Assembly: GCF_013248975.1 (NCBI RefSeq)
Contig: NZ_JABRWH010000001.1
Coordinates: 3,554,001 to 3,618,000, forward strand
DNA length: 64,000 nt
Direction of reading: 5' to 3'
Origin: Neobacillus endophyticus
Lineage (GTDB): Bacteria > Bacillota > Bacilli > Bacillales > Cytobacillaceae
Part shown: positions 41,871 through 50,489 of the stretch, piece after piece
Layout: every line of letters starts with the position of its first letter
Numbering within the stretch: the stretch's first letter is position 1
The notes under the pieces: model-generated
The model's database searches: none
Told to the model about the DNA's origin: nothing
What the model saw: only the letters and a program-made list of their open reading frames with translations
Program-made: the position numbers and the translations under genes

Positions 41871-43079
41871 ATGGTAATGTGGAAACGTAATTTATTTGTG
41901 CTTTGGATTGGAGTCTTTTTCACGTCAGCAAGTTTTTCTATGGTCATTCCTTTTTTGCCCATTTTTCTTCTCAAAATCGGTGTCACGCAAAATACTGAAT
42001 TATGGTCAGGGCTGTTATTTAGTGCTGCTTTTTTTGCAGGTGCTATTTCAGCGCCTTTTTGGGGGAGGATTGCAGATAAATATGGCAGAAAACCTATGAT
42101 CATACGTGCTGGTTTTGTTCTATTTGCCATTTACACTTTAACTGCATTTGTCACCAATCCGTACCAGTTGCTTGTGTTACGGTTCCTTCAGGGGTTATTA
42201 AGCGGGTTTATTCCAGGTTCAATTGCTTTGATCGGTACGAATACCCCCAGTGATAAAGTAGGCTACGCGCTGTCACTAATTTCAACAGCCTCCGCCTCAG
42301 GAGGGATTGTGGGGCCGCTACTGGGAGGGGGGATTGCAGATTTAGTAGGGAATAGGTGGGCATTCGCCAGTGCTGGAATTATTGTGTTGATCTCAACTTT
42401 ACTGATTATTTTTTGGGTGACGGAAGAAAATTTCACTCCAAGCAAGGAACGAGGATCAGTAAAGAATGATATTAAATATGCATGCTGCAATCGTCCGTTA
42501 ATTTTGGTATTAATCTTAACTATTGTTACAAGCTGCTCGATTATGACTGTTGAGCCAATTTTACCCTTATATATTGTAAAGCTCGGAGGCTCGTCGGATA
42601 AAGCTTCCTTTATAGCCGGTATCGTATTCTCACTTCCTGGAATCGCTAGTGCCATATTTGCTCCATATTGGGGGAAGCGGGCAGACAAGGTTGGCTTTCA
42701 ACGTGTCCTTGTAATAGGCCTTCTAGGCGGTGGGGTTGGATCCCTGGCACAAATATTATTTATTCATATTTGGGGATTCTCCGTGATACGTTTTATTTAT
42801 GGTATATTCTTCTGTGCCGTCTTCCCAGCATTAAACGGGCTTGTGGTGAAATCTACACCAGATGACTTCCGTGGTAGAGCATTCGGTTTGAATCAAACAG
42901 CCAATCAAATTGGCGGTATGGTAGGGCCCATGATTGGTGGTTTTCTTGGCGGGATTTTTCCAGCCCAAAGTGTTTTTCTCATCACTGGACTATTATTATT
43001 AGCCGCCACTGCGGTTGCATATTGGTATGCGAATGATTTAAACATGGTGATGAAACCGAAAATGGCGGCAGAGAAGTAA
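41871..43079 (+). CDS. MFS transporter, DHA1 drug-efflux type (second copy)
   Basis: A 402-residue, 12-helix transporter. Motif A is GRIADKYGRKPMIIRAGFVLFA, and the helix-5 motif is SGGIVGPLLGGGIADLVG. The second half has WGKRADKVGFQRVL. By pattern it is a paralogue of the protein at 32.2 kb. ATG 41871 lies 11 bases behind GGGAG; another Met follows two codons later. It is divergent from ltaS across about 380 bases that hold AT-rich promoter-like DNA and three CTAGCAT repeats but no other gene. The substrate is unknown. Confidence 0.85.
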   Translation: MVMWKRNLFVLWIGVFFTSASFSMVIPFLPIFLLKIGVTQNTELWSGLLFSAAFFAGAISAPFWGRIADKYGRKPMIIRAGFVLFAIYTLTAFVTNPYQLLVLRFLQGLLSGFIPGSIALIGTNTPSDKVGYALSLISTASASGGIVGPLLGGGIADLVGNRWAFASAGIIVLISTLLIIFWVTEENFTPSKERGSVKNDIKYACCNRPLILVLILTIVTSCSIMTVEPILPLYIVKLGGSSDKASFIAGIVFSLPGIASAIFAPYWGKRADKVGFQRVLVIGLLGGGVGSLAQILFIHIWGFSVIRFIYGIFFCAVFPALNGLVVKSTPDDFRGRAFGLNQTANQIGGMVGPMIGGFLGGIFPAQSVFLITGLLLLAATAVAYWYANDLNMVMKPKMAAEK

Positions 43080-43099
43080 GAATAAAAAATGGATACATG

Positions 43100-43130
43100 A
43101 AAAAAGAAGCCGGGTTCTCCCGGCTTTACT
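43100..43130. terminator. Bidirectional terminator between MFS and antiporter genes
   Basis: AAGCCGGG at 43107-43114 pairs perfectly with CCCGGCTT at 43119-43126. It lies between convergent genes and overlaps the antiporter stop codon. Confidence 0.85.
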
Positions 43131-44454
43131 TATAATATTGATTAATTGATTTGATTTTGTCATCATTCCTTAGATCGGGAATGATTTTTTCATCACCTGG
43201 CATAAGCCGCCATCCTTTATTCATCACAATTCTAAGCCACGTACCAGGCAGCCAGGAAGTAACTAGAGCGAGCATCACAAGAATGGCAAAAAATTCTTGA
43301 TTGATGATGCCAGCGGTGTAAGCTACTGATGAAAGGACGATTCCCGGCCCCCCGCGGTTATTGATGGCTATTCCCAAGTTAAAACTGGTAAACGGGTCTT
43401 GCTTAACGAAGCGGGCAGTAAGATAAACCGCGGCAGTTTGTGTTAAAGTCGCAAATAATAGGTACGCAAGGAAGTATAAAAAGTCAAAATGCTTGACAAG
43501 ATCAAGCTGTAAACCAACGGTTGCAAAGTAAATCGGAATAAACCAGGAAAATGAAATGTTTGAGACACTTTGCTCAAGTCGTTCGGAGACCGCTTTGGGT
43601 AATGCTACTTTTGCCACGATCCCTGCAATAAGCGCACCGAAAAATGTTTCTACATGAAGACTTCCGGCTAATGAGGCAAGGATAAACATAATAATTAAGA
43701 AATATCCTAGATTGGATGAGCGGAATAGAATATTTTGTTTAATGATCGTCATGCGTTTGAATAATAAATAACCAAGCAGTAAAGTTCCGATAATAAATCC
43801 AAACGAAATGCCAATATTTATAAATGCTGTTTTAACTGTAAAAGCACTGCCTTCGCTGGCTATGGCTGTAGCGAAACCTAATGCCACCCAGAGGATAATA
43901 TCGTGAATTCCGGCGCATGCAACCACAATCTTTGCAAAACGGGAATGCATAATACCAAGATCATTGAAAATTTTCGATATAACAGGGATCGAAGTGACAG
44001 CGATGGAGATGGCTATGACAATTTTTATGGCTAACATATTGTCTGCCGTGCCTATTAAATGCGTTATGTTAATATGTTGAGCGGCAATCCACCCTATGAT
44101 AAAAGCAGGCAATGTTGACCCTATTACTAAAGCGGAAGTAAGTTTGGCATCCTCTTTATTAAATTGTGTCTGAAACTTAAGTCCAGAACAAAACATTAAC
44201 ATCAACAAGCCAATCTGATAAACGAGCGCAAAAAGTTTATCCTCTGATGGGAACCCTAAAAACATCCATTTAAAAGTATGTGGAAAGAAATACCCTAATA
44301 ACGTTGGGCCAAGAACCAATCCTGCTGTAACTTCCCCAATGACGCGGGGGATATAGACTCGTTCTGCCAGATATCCTAGTAAATGTGCTGCCGCCAATAA
44401 ACAGCCCATCGCAAGTAGAAAATGACTAATTTCAGCCCCGGATAAGCTAAACAT
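43126..44454 (-). CDS. Cation:proton antiporter, CPA2 (KefB/NapA-like) family
   Basis: A 442-residue integral membrane protein with about 12 helices. The first helices show YIPRVIGEVTAGLVLGPTLLG, the CPA2 hallmark. A later segment, AISIAVTSIPVISKIFNDLGI, is the discontinuous helix of the transport core, followed by ACAGIHDIILWVALG with the acidic ion-binding residue. There is no C-terminal TrkA-N regulatory domain. GGAGGG precedes the start. Whether sodium or potassium is exchanged cannot be told. Confidence 0.87.
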   Translation of the reverse strand: MFSLSGAEISHFLLAMGCLLAAAHLLGYLAERVYIPRVIGEVTAGLVLGPTLLGYFFPHTFKWMFLGFPSEDKLFALVYQIGLLMLMFCSGLKFQTQFNKEDAKLTSALVIGSTLPAFIIGWIAAQHINITHLIGTADNMLAIKIVIAISIAVTSIPVISKIFNDLGIMHSRFAKIVVACAGIHDIILWVALGFATAIASEGSAFTVKTAFINIGISFGFIIGTLLLGYLLFKRMTIIKQNILFRSSNLGYFLIIMFILASLAGSLHVETFFGALIAGIVAKVALPKAVSERLEQSVSNISFSWFIPIYFATVGLQLDLVKHFDFLYFLAYLLFATLTQTAAVYLTARFVKQDPFTSFNLGIAINNRGGPGIVLSSVAYTAGIINQEFFAILVMLALVTSWLPGTWLRIVMNKGWRLMPGDEKIIPDLRNDDKIKSINQYYK

Positions 44455-44572
44455 TCTGTAATCCCTCCTTTTTTCGTGATTCTCTACATAAGTTATGCCG
44501 AAGTTGTCCTTTGGACATGGGCAATTCGACTAGTAAAAGAAAATAGGCGGACTCCAGCAGCTGAAGATCTTC

Positions 44573-45001
44573 CTATTGCGTGATTTTAATTTCCCCGCTT
44601 GTATGGTATTTGAAATAGTTGAAGACCATTAGTTGATAGCCAGTGCCTTTAGGGAGATGAAAAGTATGATACAACTCGCCTTCTGATAAATCTCCATAGT
44701 AAACGGCACTATCAAAAAACTGTAAAGATGTACCAAATATTTTCTTTTTTACAATTGAATATTTAACTGGCCATGAAGGATTATGAGTGATTTGAGATCC
44801 GATAATTGTAATGGATGAATGTTCAATTGCAAATTCCGAACTGAAGTAGAAAGGTGAATCTACCCCAAGTTTCCAACAAAACTGATCATTGTCCAGTTTT
44901 TTTGTTTTTTTAATCCTCCAGGCTTGCAGCCATTTTTTTAATCTAGTGAATATTCTTTGATTCCCTGTGTTTAGAAAATGAAATAATGCATTTACGCCCA
45001 T
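44573..45001 (-). CDS. Hypothetical protein, 142 aa
   Basis: I do not recognise this family. A very strong ribosome site (GGAGGGAGGAG) precedes the start at 45001. The product has a basic, helical N-terminus (about 35 residues), then a part rich in aromatic residues and beta-prone stretches such as FYFSSEFAIEHSSITIIGSQI and FHLPKGTGYQLMVFNYFKYH. There is no signal peptide or membrane helix. It diverges from the PepSY gene across an unusual nested inverted repeat. A hairpin with CCTATTTT lies just behind the stop on the minus strand. Confidence 0.65.
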   Translation of the reverse strand: MGVNALFHFLNTGNQRIFTRLKKWLQAWRIKKTKKLDNDQFCWKLGVDSPFYFSSEFAIEHSSITIIGSQITHNPSWPVKYSIVKKKIFGTSLQFFDSAVYYGDLSEGELYHTFHLPKGTGYQLMVFNYFKYHTSGEIKITQ

Positions 45002-45042
45002 TGCGCTCCTCCCTCCTCATGTTGATACTGTATTATTTGCTC

Positions 45043-45121
45043 AATGGAACAACATGGTAACGGCTTTGTCCTATATGACCCGCCCTTTTAGGACAAATTC
45101 ACTTTGTTTAAAAGTTCCATT
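45043..45121. repeat. Nested inverted repeats between divergent genes
   Basis: Outer arms AATGGAAC (45043-45050) and GTTCCATT (45114-45121) enclose inner arms TTTGTCCTA (45065-45073) and TAGGACAAA (45089-45097). All are perfect. The symmetry centre of both pairs is almost the same, so a long cruciform or RNA stem with internal loops is possible. Confidence 0.65.
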
Positions 45122-45181
45122 CCTCTGAATAACATTTTCTTACTTGCACAAGATAAGAAAAAATAAAAGGAGTATGAGAGT

Positions 45182-45541
45182 ATGAAAAAACTAATTATCA
45201 CTTTGGTCTTTCTGTTTTCTTTTGGCTGTGGAGCAATTTATTCTGCGGGATATGCACATGCTGAGAGTGGCTACAACACTGTAAACCATCCTATTTCAGC
45301 GAAAAAAGCAAAAGAGATTGCATTGAAAAAGGTAAATGGTGAATTCATCTCCATTAAGTTAGAAAATGATGATGGAGGGGAGCATTACGAAGTAAAAATT
45401 AAAAAGTCAGGCACCATTTATGAGGTTGAGGTTGACGCAAAGTCTGGAAAAGTATTAGAGGTTGAAAAAGAAGGGACACAGGACGATGACGGCCATCATG
45501 GGGATGATCGTCATGATGACGACGATCATTTAGATGATTAA
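45182..45541 (+). CDS. Secreted PepSY-domain protein with His/Asp-rich tail
   Basis: A 119-residue exported protein. A signal peptide (about 1-27, cleavage near AHAES) precedes a single PepSY domain: ISAKKAKEIALKKV, then HYEVKIKKSGTIYEVEVDAKSGKVLEVE. The tail is almost only Asp, His and Gly and may bind metal. PepSY proteins often inhibit proteases or sit next to two-component systems. AAAGGAG lies ahead of ATG 45182. A hairpin (AAAGTTGCA/TGCAACTTT, 45556-45587) separates it from the next secreted protein gene, and the two may be co-expressed. Confidence 0.85.
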   Translation: MKKLIITLVFLFSFGCGAIYSAGYAHAESGYNTVNHPISAKKAKEIALKKVNGEFISIKLENDDGGEHYEVKIKKSGTIYEVEVDAKSGKVLEVEKEGTQDDDGHHGDDRHDDDDHLDD

Positions 45542-45613
45542 AAGAAAGGAAATTAAAAGTTGCATGTCAAATAAAGATGTGCAACTTTACCTATTCTATC
45601 AAGGAGTATAAGG

Positions 45614-46057
45614 ATGTTAAAAAAATATGTGACCATCTTATTTTTTCTGCCCTTCATTTTGTTCCTTCCTTTACAGACTTTCGCTGCAGTCATAGACGAA
45701 AACGAAAATAGAGACGTTGAAAGATTGATTTTCGAAGAAAAAAATAATGAAGAAACTGAAACTAAAAATGGAGAAATAGAGAAGGAAGATTCGGATTTAG
45801 TCTGTACAAAAGATATTCGATTTACTTTGGCACAAAAAAAACGACTTGATCAAATTTATCATCAAATCTATATGGATTATATCGATTTAATTGAAACGTA
45901 TGCTTGGGCAGGTGCTCTAACTCAAGATCAAAAATTAATTCGCTATAAAATGTTGAAAAACTACATTCTTACCTTCCAAAAGCGCAATTATAAGTGGTGC
46001 AGCGAATATGAAGAAGACGAGTGGGAAGAAGAATGGTTTAATAATGATCAAGATTAA
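45614..46057 (+). CDS. Secreted DUF2680-like protein
   Basis: A 147-residue exported protein. The signal peptide ends near TFAAVID. A very acidic linker follows (Glu and Asn rich), then a helical domain with FTLAQKKRLDQIYHQIYMDYIDLIETYAWAGALTQDQKLIRYKMLKNYI, which resembles DUF2680. Two Cys (one before and one after the domain) could form a disulfide. The end is extremely acidic with several Trp. AAGGAG precedes ATG 45614. Its function is unknown. Confidence 0.7.
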   Translation: MLKKYVTILFFLPFILFLPLQTFAAVIDENENRDVERLIFEEKNNEETETKNGEIEKEDSDLVCTKDIRFTLAQKKRLDQIYHQIYMDYIDLIETYAWAGALTQDQKLIRYKMLKNYILTFQKRNYKWCSEYEEDEWEEEWFNNDQD

Positions 46058-46074
46058 AGGAAACCTAAAATAGG

Positions 46075-46110
46075 TAGAGACCTTTCTAAAGCTGGAAGGT
46101 CTCTATATTT
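46075..46110 (+). terminator. Terminator after the DUF2680-like gene
   Basis: TAGAGACCTT at 46075-46084 pairs perfectly with AAGGTCTCTA at 46096-46105, followed by a T-rich tail. Confidence 0.85.
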
Positions 46111-46121
46111 TTCGGGTTGCG

Positions 46122-46394
46122 TTATGATTTTATACCAATCAAGATCAGGCAAACTCCTAGGAAAATCCAAATTAACTTCATTAGCGATATGTTGTCCGCT
46201 AAACCAATAACCCCGATGGTTGTAGTGGTAATTAAAATCAACGGTCCAATAATGGCAAGTGAACTATTGATCATAAGCGCTTTATCTACTGTATTAAACT
46301 TCATCATTAAGAATGCTGCAGTTATTTCAATACAACCTGATATTATTCGTAATAAAGCCATTCCCAATACGGCTTTTTCCAAGAATTGAAACAT
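46122..46394 (-). CDS. YqhV-like (DUF2619) membrane protein
   Basis: A 90-residue protein with three hydrophobic helices. The segment GMALLRIISGCIEITAAFLMMKFNTVDKALMINSSLAIIGP matches the pattern of Bacillus YqhV, a small conserved membrane protein of unknown role in spore formers. I chose ATG 46394 behind GGGGGAGGT; a longer reading has no ribosome site. It shares a stretch of minus-strand genes with the TauE/SafE protein, from which it is separated by a hairpin. Confidence 0.82.
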   Translation of the reverse strand: MFQFLEKAVLGMALLRIISGCIEITAAFLMMKFNTVDKALMINSSLAIIGPLILITTTTIGVIGLADNISLMKLIWIFLGVCLILIGIKS

Positions 46395-46490
46395 ATATGT
46401 ACCTCCCCCAAAAACGGCTTTCGTCACATTATATGTCAGATGATTTCAGTAAAGGACAAGTTTTTATCGGACTAATGACGATAAAGCCAT

Positions 46491-46526
46491 ACAAAAACAC
46501 GGTTGCACAGGCAATCGTGTTTTTGT
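46491..46526. terminator. Hairpin between TauE/SafE and YqhV genes
   Basis: ACAAAAACACG at 46491-46501 pairs with CGTGTTTTTGT at 46516-46526; inner GTTGC/GCAAT bases add to the stem. It is suited to end the minus-strand transporter transcript. Confidence 0.75.
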
Positions 46527-46548
46527 ATTTGATTAAATTTGGAAAATA

Positions 46549-47322
46549 TTATATTAGTTTCAATCCGCTAATTAAAATCATTAATGCCATGATCGTTCTT
46601 AAGGGTTTTGCAGGAATCCTGGCAGACAAAGTACTGCCAATCATAACTCCCGGTATAGATCCTATTAAAAGATTGATGACTAATAAATAATTAACATTAC
46701 CAATTCCGGCATGCATTAACCCGGCAGCAGATACCAGTAAAAGAGCGTGAGCGATGTCTGTTCCTACTAATTCTGAAGGGCTCAACCGATACAGGTAAAT
46801 AATGGCTAATGCGAATAATGAGCCTGACCCGATGGAAGTCAATCCAACAATAAAACCTAAGATTGCACCAATAGCGATGGTTAATCCGCGTTTTTCATGC
46901 AACGGTTTTAATTGGTATCGATTCATTTGACCATTACTTTTAAAAAATGTTTTAGCCAATGTAATGAAAGATACCAAAATTAGTACATACCCTAATGCAT
47001 GTTTAATAATGATTTCCTGATTATGAAAAAAACTATCAAATATATGGAGGACTCCAACAGCACAGATTGCACTAGGTACACTTCCAGCCGCTAGGTATTT
47101 TACCAATTTGAATTGAATCGTTTTTTGTCGCCAATGCTGATAAGAACCAAAAAGTTTAGTTATCGAATTATAGATTAAATCCGTTCCAACAGCTATGGAG
47201 GGGCTGATCCCAAATAGAATCAGAACAGGTGTTAAAAGTGCAGCACCGCCAACCCCGGTTAATCCAACCATAAAGCCAATTAAGAGCCCCATTATGATGA
47301 TGCCAACGCTCATTTGCCACAC
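46549..47322 (-). CDS. TauE/SafE-family anion exporter
   Basis: A 257-residue membrane protein with about eight helices. The twin motifs GFMVGLTGVGGAALLTPVLIL and GFIVGLTSIGSGSLFALAII are the two half-repeats of this family, and VGTDLIYNSITK and VGTDIAHALLL are their partner loops. Members move sulfite, sulfoacetate or related organosulfonates. The sulfolactate and sulfate genes a few kilobases away make a sulfur role attractive, but no operon link is seen. Confidence 0.85.
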   Translation of the reverse strand: MWQMSVGIIIMGLLIGFMVGLTGVGGAALLTPVLILFGISPSIAVGTDLIYNSITKLFGSYQHWRQKTIQFKLVKYLAAGSVPSAICAVGVLHIFDSFFHNQEIIIKHALGYVLILVSFITLAKTFFKSNGQMNRYQLKPLHEKRGLTIAIGAILGFIVGLTSIGSGSLFALAIIYLYRLSPSELVGTDIAHALLLVSAAGLMHAGIGNVNYLLVINLLIGSIPGVMIGSTLSARIPAKPLRTIMALMILISGLKLI

Positions 47323-47438
47323 TCCATTATTTCATCACTAACATTACATCATAAAATATGAAGTGGTTAAATGCCTTGTTACAAAAAAATAATGAAGGGG
47401 CATAGGTGATTGACTATTTATGATCTGCTGGGGTTATT

Positions 47439-47732
47439 TTATTTCTTTTCCTCTTCTTCATTCAGTTTGATTTGTTTGCACCCTACATAAAGACAAGAAA
47501 ATATATCGATACCGGGTTTTGCTTTCGCTAACCCCTTTAAGTATGGAGTGACAAGATCTTTGAAATCCAACCCTACACCTTCTTCTTCCAGAATTCCATA
47601 AACGAACAGTTTTTTTTCATCAAATAAAAAAGCAACATTCCCGACTGCCTTATTTGCTGAATCAACAACATTTAGAACCTGAAAATGCGGCGTGATAACT
47701 TCAGGTGAAAAATAAATCTGCAAGCTAATCAT
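47439..47732 (-). CDS. Hypothetical protein, about 97 aa
   Basis: I do not recognise the family. The protein is soluble, with a beta-rich first half (LQIYFSPEVITPHFQVLNVVDSANKAVGNVAFLFDEKKLFVYGIL), a helical middle, two Cys (FSCLYVGCKQ) and an acidic Glu-Lys end. It starts 4 bases after the MFS stop, so the two are an operon. The start is uncertain: ATG 47732 touches the AAAGGA site, while TTG 47723 has ideal spacing. Confidence 0.6.
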   Translation of the reverse strand: MISLQIYFSPEVITPHFQVLNVVDSANKAVGNVAFLFDEKKLFVYGILEEEGVGLDFKDLVTPYLKGLAKAKPGIDIFSCLYVGCKQIKLNEEEEKK

Positions 47733-47736
47733 TCCT

Positions 47737-48981
47737 TTAAGAAAATTGTAATTTTTCAAACAGTGTATCTTTTTTGTCTGTTGGTTCTTTTTTGGCTACA
47801 TGGATTAATACAAGACAAAGTAATGCACTCAGCAATGTTAATCCGGCGGTGGATAAAAACATCCCCATGCGTGACCATTCCATTAACTTGCTAAAAATCG
47901 GCGGTCCAATGGCTACTCCCAAGAACCTGACAGATCCATATAAGGACGTAACGAATCCTCTTCGATCGGAAGGGACAGATCCTGTAATTAAACTATTTAA
48001 GCACGGAAGAACCAATCCAGTCCCGATACTGCTCACCACAAGTACAGCAAAAAAGGGAATAAGTTTCTTGAATAGTATGAGAGATGCAAAGGAACCGGTC
48101 ATCAATAATAACCCAAGAATAATTAAAGCCTTCATCAGTTTCATTCTTTTGCCAATTTTACTGCCTGTAATATAAGATGTTGTGGTCATAAATAAAAGTG
48201 GGATCGCTAATATGGCTCCTTTAAGCAATCCATCTATATGATGCTCTTTTTCAAGAATATCTGAAATGTAAAATAAAATGCCGAATAATGTAAAAAAAAC
48301 AATAGCCCCTGTTAAATAGGAGGCAAACAGCCATCTTCCTTCCGTTTTAAATACGGAAACAAGACCTTTTACATATTTTCCAAATGGGGGAGGCTCTTTC
48401 TGAGTTTTTTTTTCTTTTATACAAAAGATCGTTAAAAGCACGGAAATTAAACAAAAAGCAGGAAAAGCAAAAAATGCCGCATACCAGATTAAAAGTGCTA
48501 ATAAGGAGCCTAGAATTGGACTAATGACTTTTCCAAGGCCATTTGATGCTTCCACTAACCCTAATACTTTGCTCTGTTCTCCTCCTTTAAATAAATCACC
48601 TGTTAAGGCCATCGCAATGGGGGCTGTCCCAGCTGCGCCAATTCCTTGCATAATTCTACCTGCAAGGACCCATGTATAAGCATTTGAAAACCATGCTGCT
48701 GCTGCTCCTGCAAGCAGACCGCCGCTTCCATACAGGATTAGCGCTGGGATAATCACAGCCTTACGGGAAAAACGGTCTGATAAATAACCCAGAATGGGAA
48801 TTGATATAGCTGCTGCAATCGAAAAAACAGAAATAACCAAGCTTACTTTAAATTGTGAGACATCAAGTTCTGTTTTCATTTTAGGCAAAATAGGTATTAG
48901 CATCGAATTTCCCAATACCAGAATAAGCGGGATTGAACTGATTGCAAAAATCGTCATGCCTTTATGTTTATGGGTAGGCAA
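47737..48981 (-). CDS. MFS transporter, DHA1 type (third copy)
   Basis: A 414-residue, 12-helix major facilitator. Motif A is [17 protein letters not shown], and helix 4-5 includes [24 protein letters not shown] and [22 protein letters not shown], typical of Bmr/Blt-like multidrug exporters. It is more distant from the other two full MFS genes in the window than they are from each other. The next gene downstream is joined to it by a 4-base gap. The substrate is not predictable. Confidence 0.85.
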   Translation of the reverse strand: MPTHKHKGMTIFAISSIPLILVLGNSMLIPILPKMKTELDVSQFKVSLVISVFSIAAAISIPILGYLSDRFSRKAVIIPALILYGSGGLLAGAAAAWFSNAYTWVLAGRIMQGIGAAGTAPIAMALTGDLFKGGEQSKVLGLVEASNGLGKVISPILGSLLALLIWYAAFFAFPAFCLISVLLTIFCIKEKKTQKEPPPFGKYVKGLVSVFKTEGRWLFASYLTGAIVFFTLFGILFYISDILEKEHHIDGLLKGAILAIPLLFMTTTSYITGSKIGKRMKLMKALIILGLLLMTGSFASLILFKKLIPFFAVLVVSSIGTGLVLPCLNSLITGSVPSDRRGFVTSLYGSVRFLGVAIGPPIFSKLMEWSRMGMFLSTAGLTLLSALLCLVLIHVAKKEPTDKKDTLFEKLQFS

Positions 48982-49173
48982 TTCCTGTACACCCCTATCT
49001 TTAATATAAATCCTATTGTAATGAGAAATAACTTTCGGCTTTTCCTATTGTTTGAATTAGGGCAATAGTTTATACGGGCTAATGCCTATTTCAAAAGGGA
49101 ACAGCCCAATATCTACACATTCACCCAGTTTTTGAATAGTCTATCCTAGAAAAAAAGAGGAGGCGTTTTTCCT

Positions 49174-49941
49174 ATGGAATTTTTATCATTGCCGCAAAGA
49201 ACTTCAGGAAATAGAACATATGGCTTGACCTCCATCGCCGATTTTGGGACCCCGTTGGGAGAATTAAAAAACATTTTAACGGATTACCATCATATTATCG
49301 ATATTGCCAAAATCGGAATTGGAACAGCTTATGTTACTCCTAACCTGCATAAAAAAGTGGATCTTTATAAGGAATATGACATTAAGCCATATTGCGGAGG
49401 GACTTTATTTGAGAAATGCTACCACCAGAATAAGATCCATGAATATATCACTTATTTACATGGATTAGGAATTGAATGGGTTGAGGTTTCCAGCGGGACA
49501 TTGGATATACCGATTAAGGAGCGTCTCCAGCTTATTTCGTTTTTGAAAAATCATTTTCATGTGATGGCGGAGGTAGGTTCAAAGGATACAAACAAGTTAA
49601 TGTCAATTGATGAATGGAGATCGGAAATTCAGCAATTACTTGAGGCAGGCTGTGATTATGTGATTACAGAGGGCAGGGATTCAGGCACATCTGGAATTTA
49701 TGAGCAAAACGGTGAGGTAAAATGTGAATTAATCTATTCATTATGTCAGGATGTGGATGTTAATAAAATTATTTTTGAAGCTCCATCTCCAAAACAACAA
49801 ATGTACTTCATTAAGGAAGTCGGGCCAAACGTAAACTTGGGAAATGTTAAAGTTCACGATGTTTTAACCCTTGAAGCACAGCGTTGTGGGTTAAGATGTG
49901 AGACATTTTTCTTGGAGGAACAGGAATGCAAGTTACCTTAA
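49174..49941 (+). CDS. Phosphosulfolactate synthase (ComA/YitD-like)
   Basis: It adds sulfite to phosphoenolpyruvate to give (R)-phosphosulfolactate. The 255-residue protein has the family features RTYGLTSIADFGTP, DIAKIGIGTAYVTP, KPYCGGTLFE, EVSSGTLDIP and MAEVGSKD, and GCDYVITEGRDSG at the end of the barrel. In Bacillus subtilis the orthologue YitD belongs to the operon for sulfolactate, a spore compound. AGAGGAGG precedes ATG 49174. The gene overlaps the next by 16 bases. No ComB phosphatase follows, which is odd for this pathway. Confidence 0.92.
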   Translation: MEFLSLPQRTSGNRTYGLTSIADFGTPLGELKNILTDYHHIIDIAKIGIGTAYVTPNLHKKVDLYKEYDIKPYCGGTLFEKCYHQNKIHEYITYLHGLGIEWVEVSSGTLDIPIKERLQLISFLKNHFHVMAEVGSKDTNKLMSIDEWRSEIQQLLEAGCDYVITEGRDSGTSGIYEQNGEVKCELIYSLCQDVDVNKIIFEAPSPKQQMYFIKEVGPNVNLGNVKVHDVLTLEAQRCGLRCETFFLEEQECKLP

Positions 49942-50471
49942 TTAGACATTTGCCAACGGAATGGAATAAAAAGACTTGGCTGCAAGGGAGAAAGGACATT
50001 GGACTAACTGATGTTTCCGAAGAAATTCAAAAAGGAATTGATACCAATAAAGAAATCCTTCGTCAATTGTCACCATTTGACATCGTTCTTGTTAGTACAT
50101 TAAAACGCACCCACCAAACCGCTCATCTGTATGGGTACAAAGGTGAAACAGAATGCTTGTTAGATGAATTGGATTTCGGACCATATGAAGGTTCTCCCAA
50201 GAAAGAATTAGTTCAAAACCTTGGAGAGATGTGGATCCATCAACCAAAGGAGCTCGTTCTAGGGGAAAGTTTAAAGGATTTTGAAAAGCGTCTGATTTTA
50301 TTTTTGAAAAAGTATAAAGATTTCCGGAATATTCTTGTTTTTGGCCATGGAGCATGGATCAGAGGAATTCTTTCCTATCTTCAGTATGGTGATATTAATC
50401 ATATGAATAAAATACTTTTCAACAATAATGAATGTACGACCATTATTTGGAATTCAGACCTAGAAAAGTAG
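49926..50471 (+). CDS. Histidine phosphatase family protein in the sulfolactate operon
   Basis: A 181-residue phosphoglycerate-mutase-fold protein. Catalytic residues are kept: LIRHLPTEWN (RHG is changed to RHL), LVSTLKRTHQTA for the second Arg, LDELDFGPYEG for the Glu and FGHGAWIRG for the second His. It begins inside the phosphosulfolactate synthase gene with its own GGAGG and is followed by cysH after 18 bases. This is the place where Bacillus subtilis has the ComB-type phosphatase YitC. It may therefore dephosphorylate phosphosulfolactate (inference). A CobC or generic phosphatase role is the alternative. Confidence 0.85.
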   Translation: MQVTLIRHLPTEWNKKTWLQGRKDIGLTDVSEEIQKGIDTNKEILRQLSPFDIVLVSTLKRTHQTAHLYGYKGETECLLDELDFGPYEGSPKKELVQNLGEMWIHQPKELVLGESLKDFEKRLILFLKKYKDFRNILVFGHGAWIRGILSYLQYGDINHMNKILFNNNECTTIIWNSDLEK

Positions 50472-50489
50472 AAGCGGGGAGGCGGGCTT

